In this document: one piece after another, positions 46,220 through 58,639 of the stretch
Numbering within the stretch: the stretch's first letter is position 1
Layout: each line of letters begins with the position of its first letter
The notes under the pieces: model-generated
Seen by the model: the letters and a program-made list of their open reading frames with translations, nothing else
Told to the model about the DNA's origin: nothing
Database searches by the model: none
Assembly: GCA_963920575.1 (NCBI GenBank)
Contig: OY986971.1
Location: 26,897,116-26,961,115, forward strand
Length of the DNA stretch: 64,000 bases
From: Narthecium ossifragum
Taxonomy: Eukaryota > Streptophyta > Magnoliopsida > Dioscoreales > Nartheciaceae
Direction: 5' to 3'
Position numbers and translations under genes: made by a program

Positions 46220-47268
46220 CTGCATCTGACAGGCTAACCTGCAACTCATGACGCAAAGGGACGCCGAGGTTTAGATACCAAGGCAGAAGTATTCCTTCCA
46301 AGGGAAAGTTTAAAAGCAGACTCGTTGCTCCAATGGAGATAAACAGGGAAAATCCACAAAAAGAAGTTGAAGCGATTGAAGAGTTATAAAAAAATATCAG
46401 GAGCAAAATATGGAGTGAAAAACTGGCAAAGAGATGAATTACGATTTCAAAAGTTCTTTAGGCATAAAGATGAAAACACTAAGAACAAAAAGAATCCGCC
46501 ACTCAAAAAATTCCCCGTCACTGGGACATCAAAGTTTCCAAAAATTGACGCATCCTGGCCTTATCTCATTCACTTTCTTAGCATACTCAATTATTGTACT
46601 ATAAGAGAAGATGTGAAGAGAGGTTGAATCTACACATCTAGGTGTGGGGACATAAATAGACTAACATTAGTTATTCTCAGCACCAAACACCATCATGAAG
46701 TGCCCAGTATTCTATCTTACTGCCATAAAATAAGGCATGAAGATCAAGTTCAAAGACATACAATAACAAACATATGCCTGAACTGTTCAACAATAGACCT
46801 AATGCACAAAGTTCAAAGCTGCTGCCTTCTTTTCAGTGTATATCACAGCTTTGAGCGCTACCTCAATATCACAAGTATTGTCCCTAAGAGCACCTCCCAC
46901 ATCTGACTCACGTATCTTTTGTGTCCACGCAAAAAATAGTCCAATTCTAAATGAAGTTTAACCTTTATTTCAAAGAACAGTGGCGGTCAAGGTTGGTCAC
47001 TTCTGATCCCCTTGGCAGAGCAAAAGAAAAATCAGGTAGTGCAGCTAATTGGAAGGCAAGGAAACAGCTAACAAAGAATGGTGAATGTAGAAGATGATTT
47101 GTTTTTCGCATATGTTTTCCATAATGGATTGGCTTCCAATTGCTTTCCGCATACGTTCTCCCGAGAGCTTTGTAGGAATGGTGAATGTAGAAGATGATCC
47201 AATCTCGGCTAAGATGATGAGTGAGCACCGAACAGAAAAAGCTCAATATGCTGGCTATGCAAATTCTT
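46220..47268. other. Spacer between the RING fragment and the PPR gene
   Basis: No gene supported. A 20-bp word ATGGTGAATGTAGAAGATGA occurs twice (about 47078 and 47178). Confidence 0.4.
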
Positions 47269-48678
47269 CTATTCTGCCACGTGGATGCAAGTCCTGGAGT
47301 TCTCCACTAAGCTCCTGATAACTCCTTGGCACTCCCAATTGTTAAGGTGCTTCCTGTCGGCAGCTACGAATTCCCGAACTCTGTTGTCCACCTCAATCAA
47401 GCTGCAGCCGGGAGATCTCCGCTTTGGCTTCCTCGATCCCATCTCTTCCCTTGCTTCCTGCTTTTCATCCCACATCCCTGCAGCTGCATATGCGTTGGAC
47501 ATGGTGACGTTGTCCCCGGAGTAACGTGGATTCAATTTCATCAACCTGCATCTCACATGAGCTCCGAGCTCGATGTCAGCTTTTGCGCTGCATGCGCCGA
47601 GCAGGGCACGCCATATCACTGCGGTCGGTTGCATCGGCATTCCCTTGATGAGGGCGTGGGCCTCCCTCAGCAGCCCGGCTCGGCAGAGGAGATCCACCAT
47701 GCACCCATAGTGTGCTATCTGCGGCTTCAGACCATAGGCCCCGGCCATGCTCTCCCAATGACGGCACCCTTCTTCCACAAGCCCAGCATGGCTGCATGCC
47801 ATTAAAACTCCAATGAATGTGATGCTGTTCGGACGGACTCGGCTGCTGTCGTGGCTGCGGGTCGCAGACTCCATCTGCGCGAAGAGCCTCAAAGCCTCCT
47901 CCGATTGCCCATGTATGGCATGGCCAATGATCATGGACGTCCAGGACGTCACATCCCTATTATCGGCGTTATCGAAGATATTCCGAGCAGCTTTGACGTC
48001 GCCACATTTAGAATACATGTCAATGAGAGCATTGATGAGGATTAAATCCTTCCGAAGCCTTTTCTCCTTCCGGCAGATGTATGCGTCAATCCATCCTCCA
48101 GCAGCCAGGGCACCAAGATCCGCACAGGCCGATAGAGCGGCTGTCACTGCAACCTTGTCTGGCTCCACCCCTTCCTCCTGCATCCGCCTGAACACTTCAA
48201 GAGCGTCGTTCGGTCTCCTGTTATTAACGTATGCTGAGATTAAAGCAGTCCAGCAGACAACGGTCCTCTGCGGCATTTCGTTGAATATGAGACAAGCGTC
48301 GTTAAGATTCCCCGTCTTGGAGTACATGTCCAAGAGAGCTGTGTGAATAAAGATGGATTGAAGGCCTAGATTTATGATGAGCGCATGGATCTTCTTGCCT
48401 CCTGTAGTGGATGCTGCCTTGGTGTGTGCTCTAAGCACCCCAAGGACTGTAGAGCTGTCAATGAATGAAGCCCCTCTTCTTCGCAGACGCCAAAAATGCA
48501 AGACGCCTTTCTCGTTAGGATGGCGCTTGCGTCGTTCCCTGATCACGGAAACGTGGTTCCGAGTGGAGATAAGAACACCGAAAAGATTTATCCCGCTAGT
48601 CGGTTTCACAACTTTGGTGACTGCTGGTATACAGAATAGAAGATGGTTCAACCCCTTCAACATGTTTCTTCTTCTCAT
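47269..48678 (-). CDS. Pentatricopeptide repeat protein, PLS class with E domain
   Basis: An intact, intronless 469-codon frame. Repeats in order include GGKKIHALIINLGLQSIFIH, TALLDMYSKTGNLNDACLIF, VVCWTALISAYVNNRRPNDA, GVEPDKVAVTAALSACADLG, INALIDMYSKCGDVKAARNI, DVTSWTSMIIGHAIHGQSEE and RPNSITFIGVLMACSHAGLV. The E region (VIWRALLGACSAKADIELGA, NVTMSNAYAAAGMWDE, PGCSLIEVDNRVREFVAADR) follows. There is no DYW domain. PLS-class PPR proteins bind organellar RNA, usually for C-to-U editing, in mitochondria or plastids; E-class members depend on a separate DYW deaminase. The basic N-terminus could be an organelle presequence. The gene is short for its class, and is transcribed away from a broken PPR copy about 100 bp beyond its start. 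Confidence 0.92.
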   Translation of the reverse strand: MRRRNMLKGLNHLLFCIPAVTKVVKPTSGINLFGVLISTRNHVSVIRERRKRHPNEKGVLHFWRLRRRGASFIDSSTVLGVLRAHTKAASTTGGKKIHALIINLGLQSIFIHTALLDMYSKTGNLNDACLIFNEMPQRTVVCWTALISAYVNNRRPNDALEVFRRMQEEGVEPDKVAVTAALSACADLGALAAGGWIDAYICRKEKRLRKDLILINALIDMYSKCGDVKAARNIFDNADNRDVTSWTSMIIGHAIHGQSEEALRLFAQMESATRSHDSSRVRPNSITFIGVLMACSHAGLVEEGCRHWESMAGAYGLKPQIAHYGCMVDLLCRAGLLREAHALIKGMPMQPTAVIWRALLGACSAKADIELGAHVRCRLMKLNPRYSGDNVTMSNAYAAAGMWDEKQEAREEMGSRKPKRRSPGCSLIEVDNRVREFVAADRKHLNNWECQGVIRSLVENSRTCIHVAE

Positions 48679-48779
48679 CCAAAGCGAACACTTTCTGGTG
48701 CCAAGCTCCTCAAGGCCATCAGGATCAAGTCAACGGCCGAATGAAGTTCGGGCTTACATCTTTCAAATACTTTTTCTTG

Positions 48780-49175
48780 ACTCTGTAATCAGGGAGAACG
48801 CCTGGCGTCGCTGGATAACTTTCTCGTCCACAAGTATGTGAGGAAGCCCACAGCGTCTTCTGGCGGATGGTCCGGAGGAGCACAGTTTCCTGGACGGCAC
48901 TAATAGGGGATTTGCGACGCATGGTCGTGGTGACTCGTGGAGAGGAGGCTCTCGGTCTGCTTCAGAGGATGTGACACGCCCATGCAGAAGGGGTTCTGAG
49001 AAGCCAGAATTGTTGACCTTTATTGGAGTGCTGGCGGCGTGCAGCCGCACAGGCAGGGTTGAAGATGGCCGTCACTACTTCGAGCTCATGATCCAGACCG
49101 GCCGAATCATGCCCAGAATAGAGCATTACGGATGCATGGTGGACACGCACACCAGAGCAGATCACTTGGACATTA
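48780..49175 (+). pseudogene. PPR pseudogene, 5' part
   Basis: Two frames carry PPR motifs. One reads AHSVFWRMVRRSTVSWTALI then EEALGLLQRM and a stop; the other, shifted, reads LLTFIGVLAACSRTGRVEDG, RHYFELM and RIEHYGCMVDTHTRAD. These match consecutive PLS repeats, so a frameshift near 48960 broke a once continuous gene. It stops matching at about 49160. The next expected part of a PPR (end of repeat plus E domain) is found at 59651-59826. Confidence 0.8.
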
Positions 49176-49204
49176 CGGATGCAGCCGCACAAGTATTAGT
49201 TAGT

Positions 49205-50138
49205 TGAGGCCCTCGAGTAAGTGATCTTGGATCCAACTTGTGGGCCCCGGTGTCTATTAAAAAAATACAAAAGTCATCACCCCGATCTCATCGTCGGACT
49301 CCGGTCAGAGCCTCGAGCTCCTCGCCGCCGAACACCACCCTGGTCTCAGTCTACGACCCTGACACCACCTCGCCAGCTCAGCCGTTGCCTCTCCCCAAGC
49401 TCCCTCCCTCATCTCTCTCTCTCCCCCCCTCTACTAGAGTTCAAGTATTCTCTTTCTAAAACTTCGAAGGAGAAGGAAAAAATTGGCGTCAGAGGATGTA
49501 GCTAATACTACTAATAATACTCACAAGAGATCTTGGGAGGAGATGGAGGATGGCGGGGCCAAGGCGTCGGGCCCCGCCGGCAACGTCGGAGTCGGAGAAG
49601 CCTATCCGTGCGGTTGACTTCCTGCTGGACATCCTCGACAATGAGTCTGGGGATCCCGAGATCCAGGATTGGGCGGACGTGATGAGGAGCTTCGAGGAGG
49701 AGATCGGGGGTATCCCAACCGTGGAAGCGGTGGATCTGGGGCTAGAGGAGCGGTAGGCGGTAGCAACCAGATCTGAGGTTTTTATTAGAAGCGTCGGATG
49801 ATGAGCTCGGGCTCCCGCCGAAGCCCGACGACGACGGAGAGGCCGAGGCGGAGGAGGTGGTGGAGACGAGATGTGGGATTTGGTGGGTTGGGGGGTTCAA
49901 GAATGACATGTATGACGGGTTTGAGTTTGGAATGAGGTTGGAGATGGGATCCGTGGAATCCACTCCCACGGATTCTGAATTAACGTCCACACGGACGGAC
50001 GGATCCCGATTTCAAGATCCGTTTAAGTGCCAAACGACCGGATCCCGTTGATCCGAAATCCACGCATGGTGATCCCACGGATTCGTCGCATACTGCGGCC
50101 GCCAAACGCCCCCTTACTTGAGGGGCCCGAATCCCATC
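49205..50138 (+). other. Inserted segment with unrecognised gene-like frames
   Basis: Between the PPR pseudogene and the Copia element. A frame at 49550-49756 reads EKPIRAVDFLLDILDNESGD; a following frame reads FLLEASDDELGLPPKPDDDG from about 49780. Both are acidic and could be exons of one gene. From about 49930 the sequence is a non-coding tail with ATCCCACGGATTC words and CGCCAAACGCCCCCTTACTT. Short inverted ends may exist: GGCCCTCGAGTAAG at 49208 and, reversed, GGGCCCCTCAAGTAAG near 50112. No TSD was found, so a transposon carrying gene fragments is only suspected. Confidence 0.35.
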
Positions 50139-50429
50139 AACATTATCAATAATACTGTCATGCTAGGATCTTCTACACTATATTCACGTAAAGCAATAAT
50201 ATAATACGGAAATAAATAATACCTTCCGTCATCGTGTATGTAATACAATGACTTCGTTCACCGTTGTCTTCGCTGCACCGCCTACTCAATCCGGTAGGCT
50301 GGACTGGTCTTCTCTCTCTTTATCTCACTCTCCAACTCTTATACTTAAGGACGATGGGATCCTTTAGACTTAAAACCGTGAGCAGAGAAAGGGACCATGG
50401 CCTCATATATATAGCAATCAAAGTGTCCA

Positions 50430-53025
50430 TGTGAGGACCCGTACCTCCAACCTGGTCCGACCGCGTTAGGTCGAGGGTCTGGGTTTGTGGTTTGGCTCGG
50501 TTGGCCTTGGGATGCGATCGGCTGATCGCATCGCTGTTTTTGACCCCAGTGGTATTTTGATAAATATGCTCCCTGGTGGTCAGTTTCACACCCGCGTTGC
50601 ACACATGGCCTTTGATTGATGTATGTGTTTGATTAGAACCTTCAGGGCGCTTCCGATCGGAAGATCGGAGCTCGATCGGGAGAGATCGAATCGGACGGCT
50701 GTGATGGATTCCAGCTTTCTATTTAAACCCTTTCCTTTCTCTCTCTCCTTTCTTTTCTTCTCCTCCGGCCTTTCTTTCTCTCTTCTCCCTCTCTCCTTCG
50801 GCTGGGTGCTAGGGCTTCGGAGGCGCGGCTTCGAGGAGCGGATTCCGGCGATCGGACGTGGGGGATGCGTGGAGGAGCTGCCCTATCTCTTCAAGTAGGT
50901 GTTTCTACCTCGATCTTTGGATCGGGTTCTCCTAGGATAGGTTTTATGCCTTTTCGTTGTAGGAATATTTGTTAGGATGTTTTGTAGCTCCTTGTATATG
51001 TGATGTTGTTCCATTCCGGTATTTCTACGTTGAGATTTCAGTATTCTAACGGTTGGTTTCCGTATTATCGCCGTTTTATCGGTTTTCGTCCATTTGGACC
51101 TAGATAGGAGATTTAACCGTCAAAAAGGTGATTTCTTTGCATCATTGGATTCCCCATCATCTTTTATGCATGCTTGCAAAGTTTCATCGAATTCCAACTA
51201 GATTTGATCCTTGAAATCCAAGAAAATGGATTTTCGGCACTGTTCTGATGAACTGTGCCAAGGCTCGACGGTCGATCGGTGTATCGACCGTCAGGTGTTG
51301 TTTTACCCTTTCTGGGCCTGACGGTCGACCGTCGGATCGACCGTCGGGCTCTGTCGGGATTTTAGCCTCCCACGGTCGATGGGTCGATCGACCGTGGGTT
51401 CTCTCTCTTTTTCATCCTACCTCACGGTCGACCGTCGGATCGACCGTCGCATCGTCCGTGAGGCTCTGTCTCGTTTTGGGCTTCCCAGGGTCGATGAGTG
51501 GATCGACCGTCGCCCCGTGGTTTTCCCCGTTTTGGCCTCACGGTCGACCGTGACATCGACCGTGGCCTCACGGTCGACCGTCGGATCGACCGTCACATCG
51601 ACCGTGGGCTCTTAAACATGGTTTTCTGGCTTTCCTTGGACGATTTTGATGGGGGATTAGTATCTAAACATGTTGGGAAGCATGTAGGGGGATTTGATGA
51701 GGTTTTCAAAGGATTTCCATTTGGTTTGAGATTGATTCAAATGTTCTTTCCTTTTTAAAAAACCTATGGTTCTACTTGCAATTAATACATGATTGATTGT
51801 AGTTAAGTGCTTAGTTGTTTGCTTAGCCATTAGAGCTAGCTAATGAGGAATTGTGGAACCTTAGCCCCTTGCCGGCGAGTGTCGAGGGCTATTGTATAAA
51901 TGTGGCCAGTTACCTGCGGGGTAACTGTGGAACCTTAGTCTGTCAGGTGCGAGTGAGCACTGAAGACTATTGTATATCTGTGTTTCATGCTTTGCTTAGA
52001 TGTGTGTTTGGTTAGCTTAGTCATTCTGTATTTGAGGCCTTTGCTATGCTTACCCTTTGGCTAGCTGTAAGCTATGCTTAGCCCTGTATGATTAATGACA
52101 TCTTGTTGTATGCTTATATCTTGTTATCTGTGCCTGAGCATTGCATGCATCTTGATTGCATTAGAGGCATTTGAGGTTAGGCGGACGATGGGTTGATCGC
52201 CGATCCGAGGCTCTCGGGTAGCTCGGATCTAGCCATTAGGACCGCGGCTGGGTAGTCAGGATTAGGGTGATTGTTTAATCAGATCTCTTGTCTTTGAGGA
52301 TTCACGCTAGTTGACTCTGATCATTGCTTGAGGTTTAGAGGTCGTGTTGGTCTCCCAAGGCCAAGTGCTAAGGATGGTTGCCGGTGCCCCTGACATGGTC
52401 CCCAGGCAGTGGCTTCCTGCTGGGTAAGGGTGATCCTACTGGTTCTGGTTCTCTGTTTCCTCCCAGCGTGTTTGGAGAGTGTGTCCCAGCGTGGTCGGTT
52501 GAGAAGAGTAGGACCCTTGGGGTAGTCGGTAGGGGTCGTGGAACCCCGTGGCATTCCTTAGACTTGTGCGGGGAGACAACACTGTTGTTGTTTTCCTCCC
52601 TTCAGTGTGTCGTAGAGTAGAACCCTACTGAGCTTATCGCTCACTCCTACCCGGGCTGCGTTTGCAGGTGCAGGCGCCAGTTCTTCTTCAGTAGAGCCGG
52701 CGGATCAGCTTTTGGTGGCGCGACTACATCCAGAGGTGTTTGAGGTTGCTGGAGGATCGACTGTTGTACTTTTGGCAGATTCTGTAAATTATGTACATTC
52801 GAGGACTTTCGATATTATTGTATAATATTCTTTCATTGGAAGATTTGTATCAAATATTGAATAGTACAACTGATGTCATGTAAATTGAATATCTGTTTAC
52901 CTCTGGAGTATCATTTGTTTAAGTTTTTCTATAATTCCGCTTTGTATCACGCCACTTGGAGATGAATAGTGTAGGTTTCCCCTCACGCCTCGGCCCGGAT
53001 GGGTTTTCTGGATCGGGGTGTGACA
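50430..53025. mobile_element. Solo LTR, 2596 bp, second copy of the 36.4-kb family
   Basis: It starts TGTGAGGACCCGTACC and ends GGATCGGGGTGTGACA, with an exact 5-bp TSD GTCCA at 50425-50429 and 53026-53030. It shares start, end and several internal blocks with 36401-38858, for example GATCGGAAGATCGGAGCTCG and GGTTGATCGCCGATCC. It sits inside the Copia 3' LTR, so it is younger than the Copia insertion. It contains the palindrome array 51258-51606, which the other copy lacks. Confidence 0.95.
51258..51606. repeat. Array of GGTCGACC / GATCGACCGT palindromic words
   Basis: About fifteen occurrences of GGTCGA or its complement TCGACC arranged as CGGTCGACCGTCGGATCGAC-type blocks. They sit mostly in facing pairs, separated by GGCT-CTGTC or CCTCA spacers. 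The densest part is 51540-51606. Confidence 0.88.
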
Positions 53026-53684
53026 GTCCAACCATCATAGGACTAGAACTCTAATTGAGGTAAAACTCCATCATCTGAGTGGGAATAGGACTCTGATTAA
53101 TTGGGCTCTTTTAGTAGAATCAGGACTTGACTCAAGAGTTAAACCTACTCAAGTTATAATTAGACCATATTAAGGAGTTAAATCCAACATTCTCTCACTT
53201 GGTCTATATTATGGCTTGAATATCACTCTTAACCTTTCGTTTTGAAAAAACATTGTCAAGCTAATATTTGAAAAATAATAGTCCTGATTCAAAAATAAAA
53301 AAAAATAAAAACTCAACGGATGCGCATCCAATTTTAAAAACAATGCCCAATAAACTATCCCAATCAAAACCTTTATACATTGATTAAGCAAAAACCATTA
53401 ATGCGGATCATGGCGGTCATACATCTCTTAATTGACATATTTCCTTCCATGTACCACAACATCAATAACCTTCACTTAACCTGGTCTTAAATAATGGAGT
53501 ACATAGGCTAACAATAACTGTAATGTCTATGTAAATGATCCCCTATAATGTCATATAAATATGACCCTTCTGTTAACTATAAGCATGACAAAAGTCAACT
53601 GTAATGTATATACAAGTATGAATAAACAGAAGGTAAAGTAGTTATAGGATTTAATTGAGATCTCAAATAAGCGTCTATCACATA

Positions 53685-56600
53685 CTAAATATCCCATTGA
53701 CAAATGCCCATGCCTTTAACATGCTCATTGAAAAACTTGGGCAACAAACCTTTCGTCAAGGGATCAGCCAACATACAAGTAGTATTAATAGAAACAATAG
53801 ACACTTGATGACTACTTATTCTATCATTAACAGCAAGAAATTTAATATCAATGTGCTTGTTCGCATTGGTAGTCTTGCTGCTATTGGAGAAGGAAACTGC
53901 TGCGGAATTGTCACAATAAATCTTCAGGGGTCTGGATATAGAATCCATAACCTGAAGACCTGAAATAAACTTCCTCAACCATAGTCTATGTGAGGAGGCC
54001 TCAAAGCAACTCATATATTCTGCTTCCATAGTAGAGCAAGCTATAATGCGTTGTTTAACGCTTTTTCAAGAGATTGCTCCACCAGCAAGCAAAAAAATAT
54101 ATCCTGAAGTTGACTTTCTGCTATCGAGGCAACCAACATAATCTGCATCTGCATAACCAATCACTTCCAACTGATCGGTCATCCTATATGTGAGCATATG
54201 GTCTTTAGTACCCTGCAAGTATCGCATCACTTTCTCTATTGCCTTCCAATGATCCATTCCAGGATCACTTTGATACCTTCCAAGCATCCCCAAAGCATAA
54301 CTAATGTCAGGACGAGTACATACATGAACATATATCAGACTACCTAGTGCAGAAGCATAAGGTATATCTTTCATCTGATTTCGTTCAATCTCATTCCTGG
54401 GACATTGAAATTTACTGAATTTGTCTCCTTTAACGATTGGCACGGGAGTAGATGAGCAGTTAGACATGTCAAACCTTTCTAGGATCCTAGTAATGTAATG
54501 CCTCTGTGACAAACCAAGCAACCTCTTTTTCCTATCACGATGGATTTCTACCCGAAGAACATAAGAAGCATCTTTCATATCTTTCATATCAAAATGATCA
54601 GAAAGAAAACTTTTAGTTTCATGCAAGAGACCTAAATCACTACTGGCAAATAAGATATCATCCATATATAGAACCAAAAACATAAACTTGCTCCCACTCA
54701 CCTTCAGATATATACAATGATCACCAATATTTTCAGTGAATCCGAAGGAAGTAATGATACGATTAAACTTTAAGTACCATTGCCTAGAAGCTTGTTTAAG
54801 ACCATATATGGATTTCTTTAATTTACATACCAGTCTTTTATTTTCTTGCGCTATAAAACCTTTAGGTTGTTCCATATACACCTCTTCCTCTAAGTCCCCA
54901 TGTAAAAATGCAGTCTTTACATCCATTTGATGTAGCTCCAAATCATAATAAGCTACTAATGCCATAATGATTCTAAACGAATCCTTACTAGACACAGGAG
55001 AAAACGTCTCATGGTAATCAATGCCCTCCTTTTGAGTGAATCCCTTTGCTACGAGTCTGGCCTTATACCTCTCGATATTGCCCTTAGAGTCCCTTTTGGT
55101 CTTATATATCCATTTACAACCAACATGTTTATATCCTTCAGGCAATTCGACAAGTTCCCAGACTTGATTTTTCTTCATGGATTCAATCTCATCTTTCATG
55201 GCATTTAACCAAAGTTCAGAATCATTACTATTCATGGCAGAATCAAAAGAGAGTGAATCATCTGTAATCCCAATGTCATAATCACGTTCTTGTAAATAAA
55301 TAATATAATCATCTGAAATTTCTGGTCTCCTATCTCTAGTAGACCTCCTTAATATTCCAGATTCATGATCATTATTGTGATTATGAATTATTTGGTCATG
55401 TTCATTGGCAATCTGATCAGGAGTTGGTGCATTAGGCGCCGGTTGATGCACCACAATCTCTGGTTGAACCAGATCATGTGTGACATCTCTTGGTGCAACT
55501 GTAATAGAAAATTTATCTGTAATTTCCTCTAGCATCGCATTCTGCGGTTCACCACTCCCACTCATTTCGCCATCCTCAATGAACCTAGCTGTTCCAGTCT
55601 CAATGATTCTAGTGGTGTGTGATGGACAATAAAACCTAAAACCCTTTGATCTTTCTAGATACCCAATGAAGGAACATGTAATGGTTCTTGGGTCCAATTT
55701 CTTTTCTTGTGGATTATATAATCGAGACTCTGCTGTACAACCCCAAACTTGTAAATGTGCTAAACACGGTTTCCTTCCCGTCCATAACTCAAAAGGAGTT
55801 TTGGGAACGACCTTACTAGGTACCCGGTTTAGGATATACATAGCGATTTTCAAGGCATCGCCCCACAAAACTAAGGGTAAAGAAGAGTTTGCCATCATAC
55901 TCCTCACCATGTCCATCAAAGTCCTATTACGCCTTTCGGCCACACCATTCTGTTGGGAATTACCTGGCATTGTATATTGTGCTACTATGCCATGGTGTTC
56001 AAGGAATTTGGCAAAAGGTCCAGGATTACGACCTGATTCATCATAACGGCCGTAATATTCACCTCCTCTATCAGATCTCACAATTTTAATTTTTCTGTTC
56101 AATTGATTTTCTACTTCAGTTTTGTACACCTTAAAGGCTTCCAAAGCTTCAGACTTTTCATGCAACAGAAAAATATAGCCATAGCGTGAGAGACATCTAT
56201 AAAGGTGATAAAATACTTTTGCCCTCCTAAACAAGGTGAAAGATAGCCACATATGTCGGTATGGATCAATTCTAAGAGTTCATGGCTTCTAGTGGCATGT
56301 TTCTTATGACTTTTAATTTGTTTACCTTTAATGCAACTGATGCACATACCGAAATCATTAAAGTATAGATTTGGTAAAATTCCTTCCTTTACCAATCTAG
56401 TCATCCTCTCCTTCGATATGTGACCCAATCGCCTATGCTACAAGCTAGATGAACTCTCATCCATAATACCACGTTTCATACCAACATTCATATTCAAGGC
56501 AAGTAAAGATTGAGCAAAAGACACATCCAAATTTAACTTATATAAACCATCACATAAGTTTGCAGTACCAACTAAAATAGAATCTTTAAATAATCTAAAA

Positions 56601-57811
56601 CTTGAGTTTCTAAAACTAAATGAAAAACCATCTAAGTCAAGTCTTGAAACAGAAATAAAATTCCTAGATACTGAAGGAACATAAAAAGTGTCTTGAAGAT
56701 CCGTGGTGAATCCGAAGTCAGTAATAAGCCGGTAGGTCCCGATCATAATGACCTTTGACTTCCCCCGGTTCCCCATGTAGATCCATTGCTCATTGTGATT
56801 TGGTTTCCGGCTTGAAAGGAATCCATGCATGCAATTTGAAACATGAATTGCAGCATCCGAATCAATCCACCATGAATTAGAAGGAACATGAACAAAATTG
56901 GTTTTAAAACATGCCAAAGTTAGTGGCATACCCTTCCTTTCAAACCAATTTCTTCTCTTCTCACAGTCCTTCTTGAGATGTCCTTCCTTTCCACAGAAGA
57001 AACACCTCAATTTGCGAGGATGTCCTTTAACTTTAAATGCTGGATTGTTGGGTCCTTTATTTCCTTTCTTCGCCTTCTTGCCTTTAAAGTGCTCTTGGGA
57101 AGTCATGTGAACAGTTGGAAAACCTTCTCTCTTTAACCTCTCCTCCTCATTCACACATTGGGATATAAGTTCATTTAAATTCCATAATTCCTTATGTGTG
57201 TTATAAGAGATTTTAAATTGAGAAAACTGTGATGGGAGAGAATTAAGGATGAATTGGACTAGAAAGGTGGCAGACACTTCCATACCTAGCCCTTTTAATT
57301 TCTCAGCTGTACTACTCATACTCAAAATATGCTTTCGCACCCCACTAAATCCATCATACTTTAAAGATCCCGCTAAAGCTTTATCAGATCCACTATATTA
57401 TTTTTCTACAGAGGCAAGAAAATCAAAGGTCGAGCCATTAACAAGAATAGATGCTCTAATAATCCTACATATCGAGTTTTGAATGATCTTTAGAGACAAT
57501 CTATTCGACCGCTCCCACTTATGATAAAAATCGTTATCAGCATCAGAACTAGTGGGAGTTAAATTATCAGGTTTAGGAACTCGTAAGGCCAAATCCAGGT
57601 CTAGGCAACCTAAGATAATTTCTAACTGCTCATGCCAATCACCATAATTAGAACCATTCAGTTGGGGAATGCTAGAAAGATGCATTGACGGAGATGCAGG
57701 GGTCATAGCTGTAGAATAAAATATATCTACAGTCAATTTAATGATGCATATATCTTTAATACAATTCCACAAAACACACTTATTGCATAACCATAAAACA
57801 CCTTTTGGCAA
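53685..57811 (-). pseudogene. Copia gag-pol polyprotein, broken
   Basis: Order on the minus strand: gag (from 57700, LNGSNYGDWHEQLEIILG), zinc knuckle CFFCGKEGHLKKDC, protease region WWIDSDAAIHVSN where the usual Asp-Ser/Thr-Gly is Asp-Ser-Asp, integrase zinc region (CISCIKGKQ) and core ([19 protein letters not shown]), reverse transcriptase ([34 protein letters not shown]) and RNase H ([30 protein letters not shown]). In-frame stops interrupt it at about 57398 (TAA), 56438 (TAG) and 54066 (TGA), and a frameshift lies in integrase between about 56190 and 56250. The 728-codon integrase-to-RNase H frame 54066-56252 is otherwise open. The copy cannot move by itself. Confidence 0.95.
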
Positions 57812-58639
57812 GAATTATGACACACAATAAACGAAAATAACTAATTAAACACACAATCATAGCATAACATAATGTCATAACAATACATGTCTCCCATTAA
57901 TCATTTAAGAAACTATAATATGAATAATGAAAGAACATAAAATCAAATATGACATATACATAAAATTATGCAAAGACTATGATCCATATATTAGTTATAC
58001 TATAAGTGGTTCATCTTACCGATTACATAGATCAGGGGTTATTCACACCTTTGGGCAAGAGCTCCCCATTTTTATGCAATACAAGTAAGTAAACCTCAAC
58101 TTTTAGTTTTGCATCCTATCACAGTCACCTTTGGGCTTACTGTAATAGATTGCACTTTTATATAATTCTAAGAGAGAGAAGACCGTCAGCCCTCAATTCA
58201 CCACCCTAATCCATAAAGTGCTCCGGGCCCTTTGGGGCTACGCGAAAACAACTCTTGAATGTCGTGATAGTGAACGGAATTACTAAATTTAATTCATAAC
58301 ATGATAACATAAATATAAATAAATAATTTATCATCATGCAATCAGGTAACAATAATATCATCTTTAAATTCCCTACACTTTCACGAGTCAAACGGCTCAA
58401 ATCAGGATAAAAACGGACTTAAAACGACAAATTTATGCTAACTTAAAGAAAGTTGTCGCAAAAAACCCTCCAAAAGTTCAAAAATTGCAGCAATATATGT
58501 AAAGGAAGCAGAACCAATAAAAATATAAATCTGGGGTGGTTTCTGCAAAAACTCAACTGTTACTTTAAAAACAAAACGAAACGAGTTTCAAACCCGAAAA
58601 CCAATAAGCAATAAAACTTAATCGGGTTCGGATCCGGAA
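57812..58639 (-). other. Copia 5' leader, AT-rich part
   Basis: Untranslated leader between gag and the GC-rich segment at 58640. No coding signal. Confidence 0.6.

Larger units (their letters stand above)
50141..53189 (-). repeat. 3' LTR of the Copia element, split by a nested solo LTR
   Basis: Its two parts, 50141-50429 and 53031-53189, match the 5' LTR at 59199-59648 end to end once the Gypsy-type solo LTR and one GTCCA copy are left out. Confidence 0.93.

Noticed and set aside
46125..46406. Upstream hydrophobic exon for the RING gene
   Set aside because: The frame runs through the acceptor of the RING exon and its own donor would leave an intron of about 20 bp, too short to splice.
50141..50145. 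Clean 5-bp TSD for the Copia element
   Set aside because: Candidate CATCA/CATGA requires shifting the LTR ends by two bases and has a mismatch; left as unresolved.
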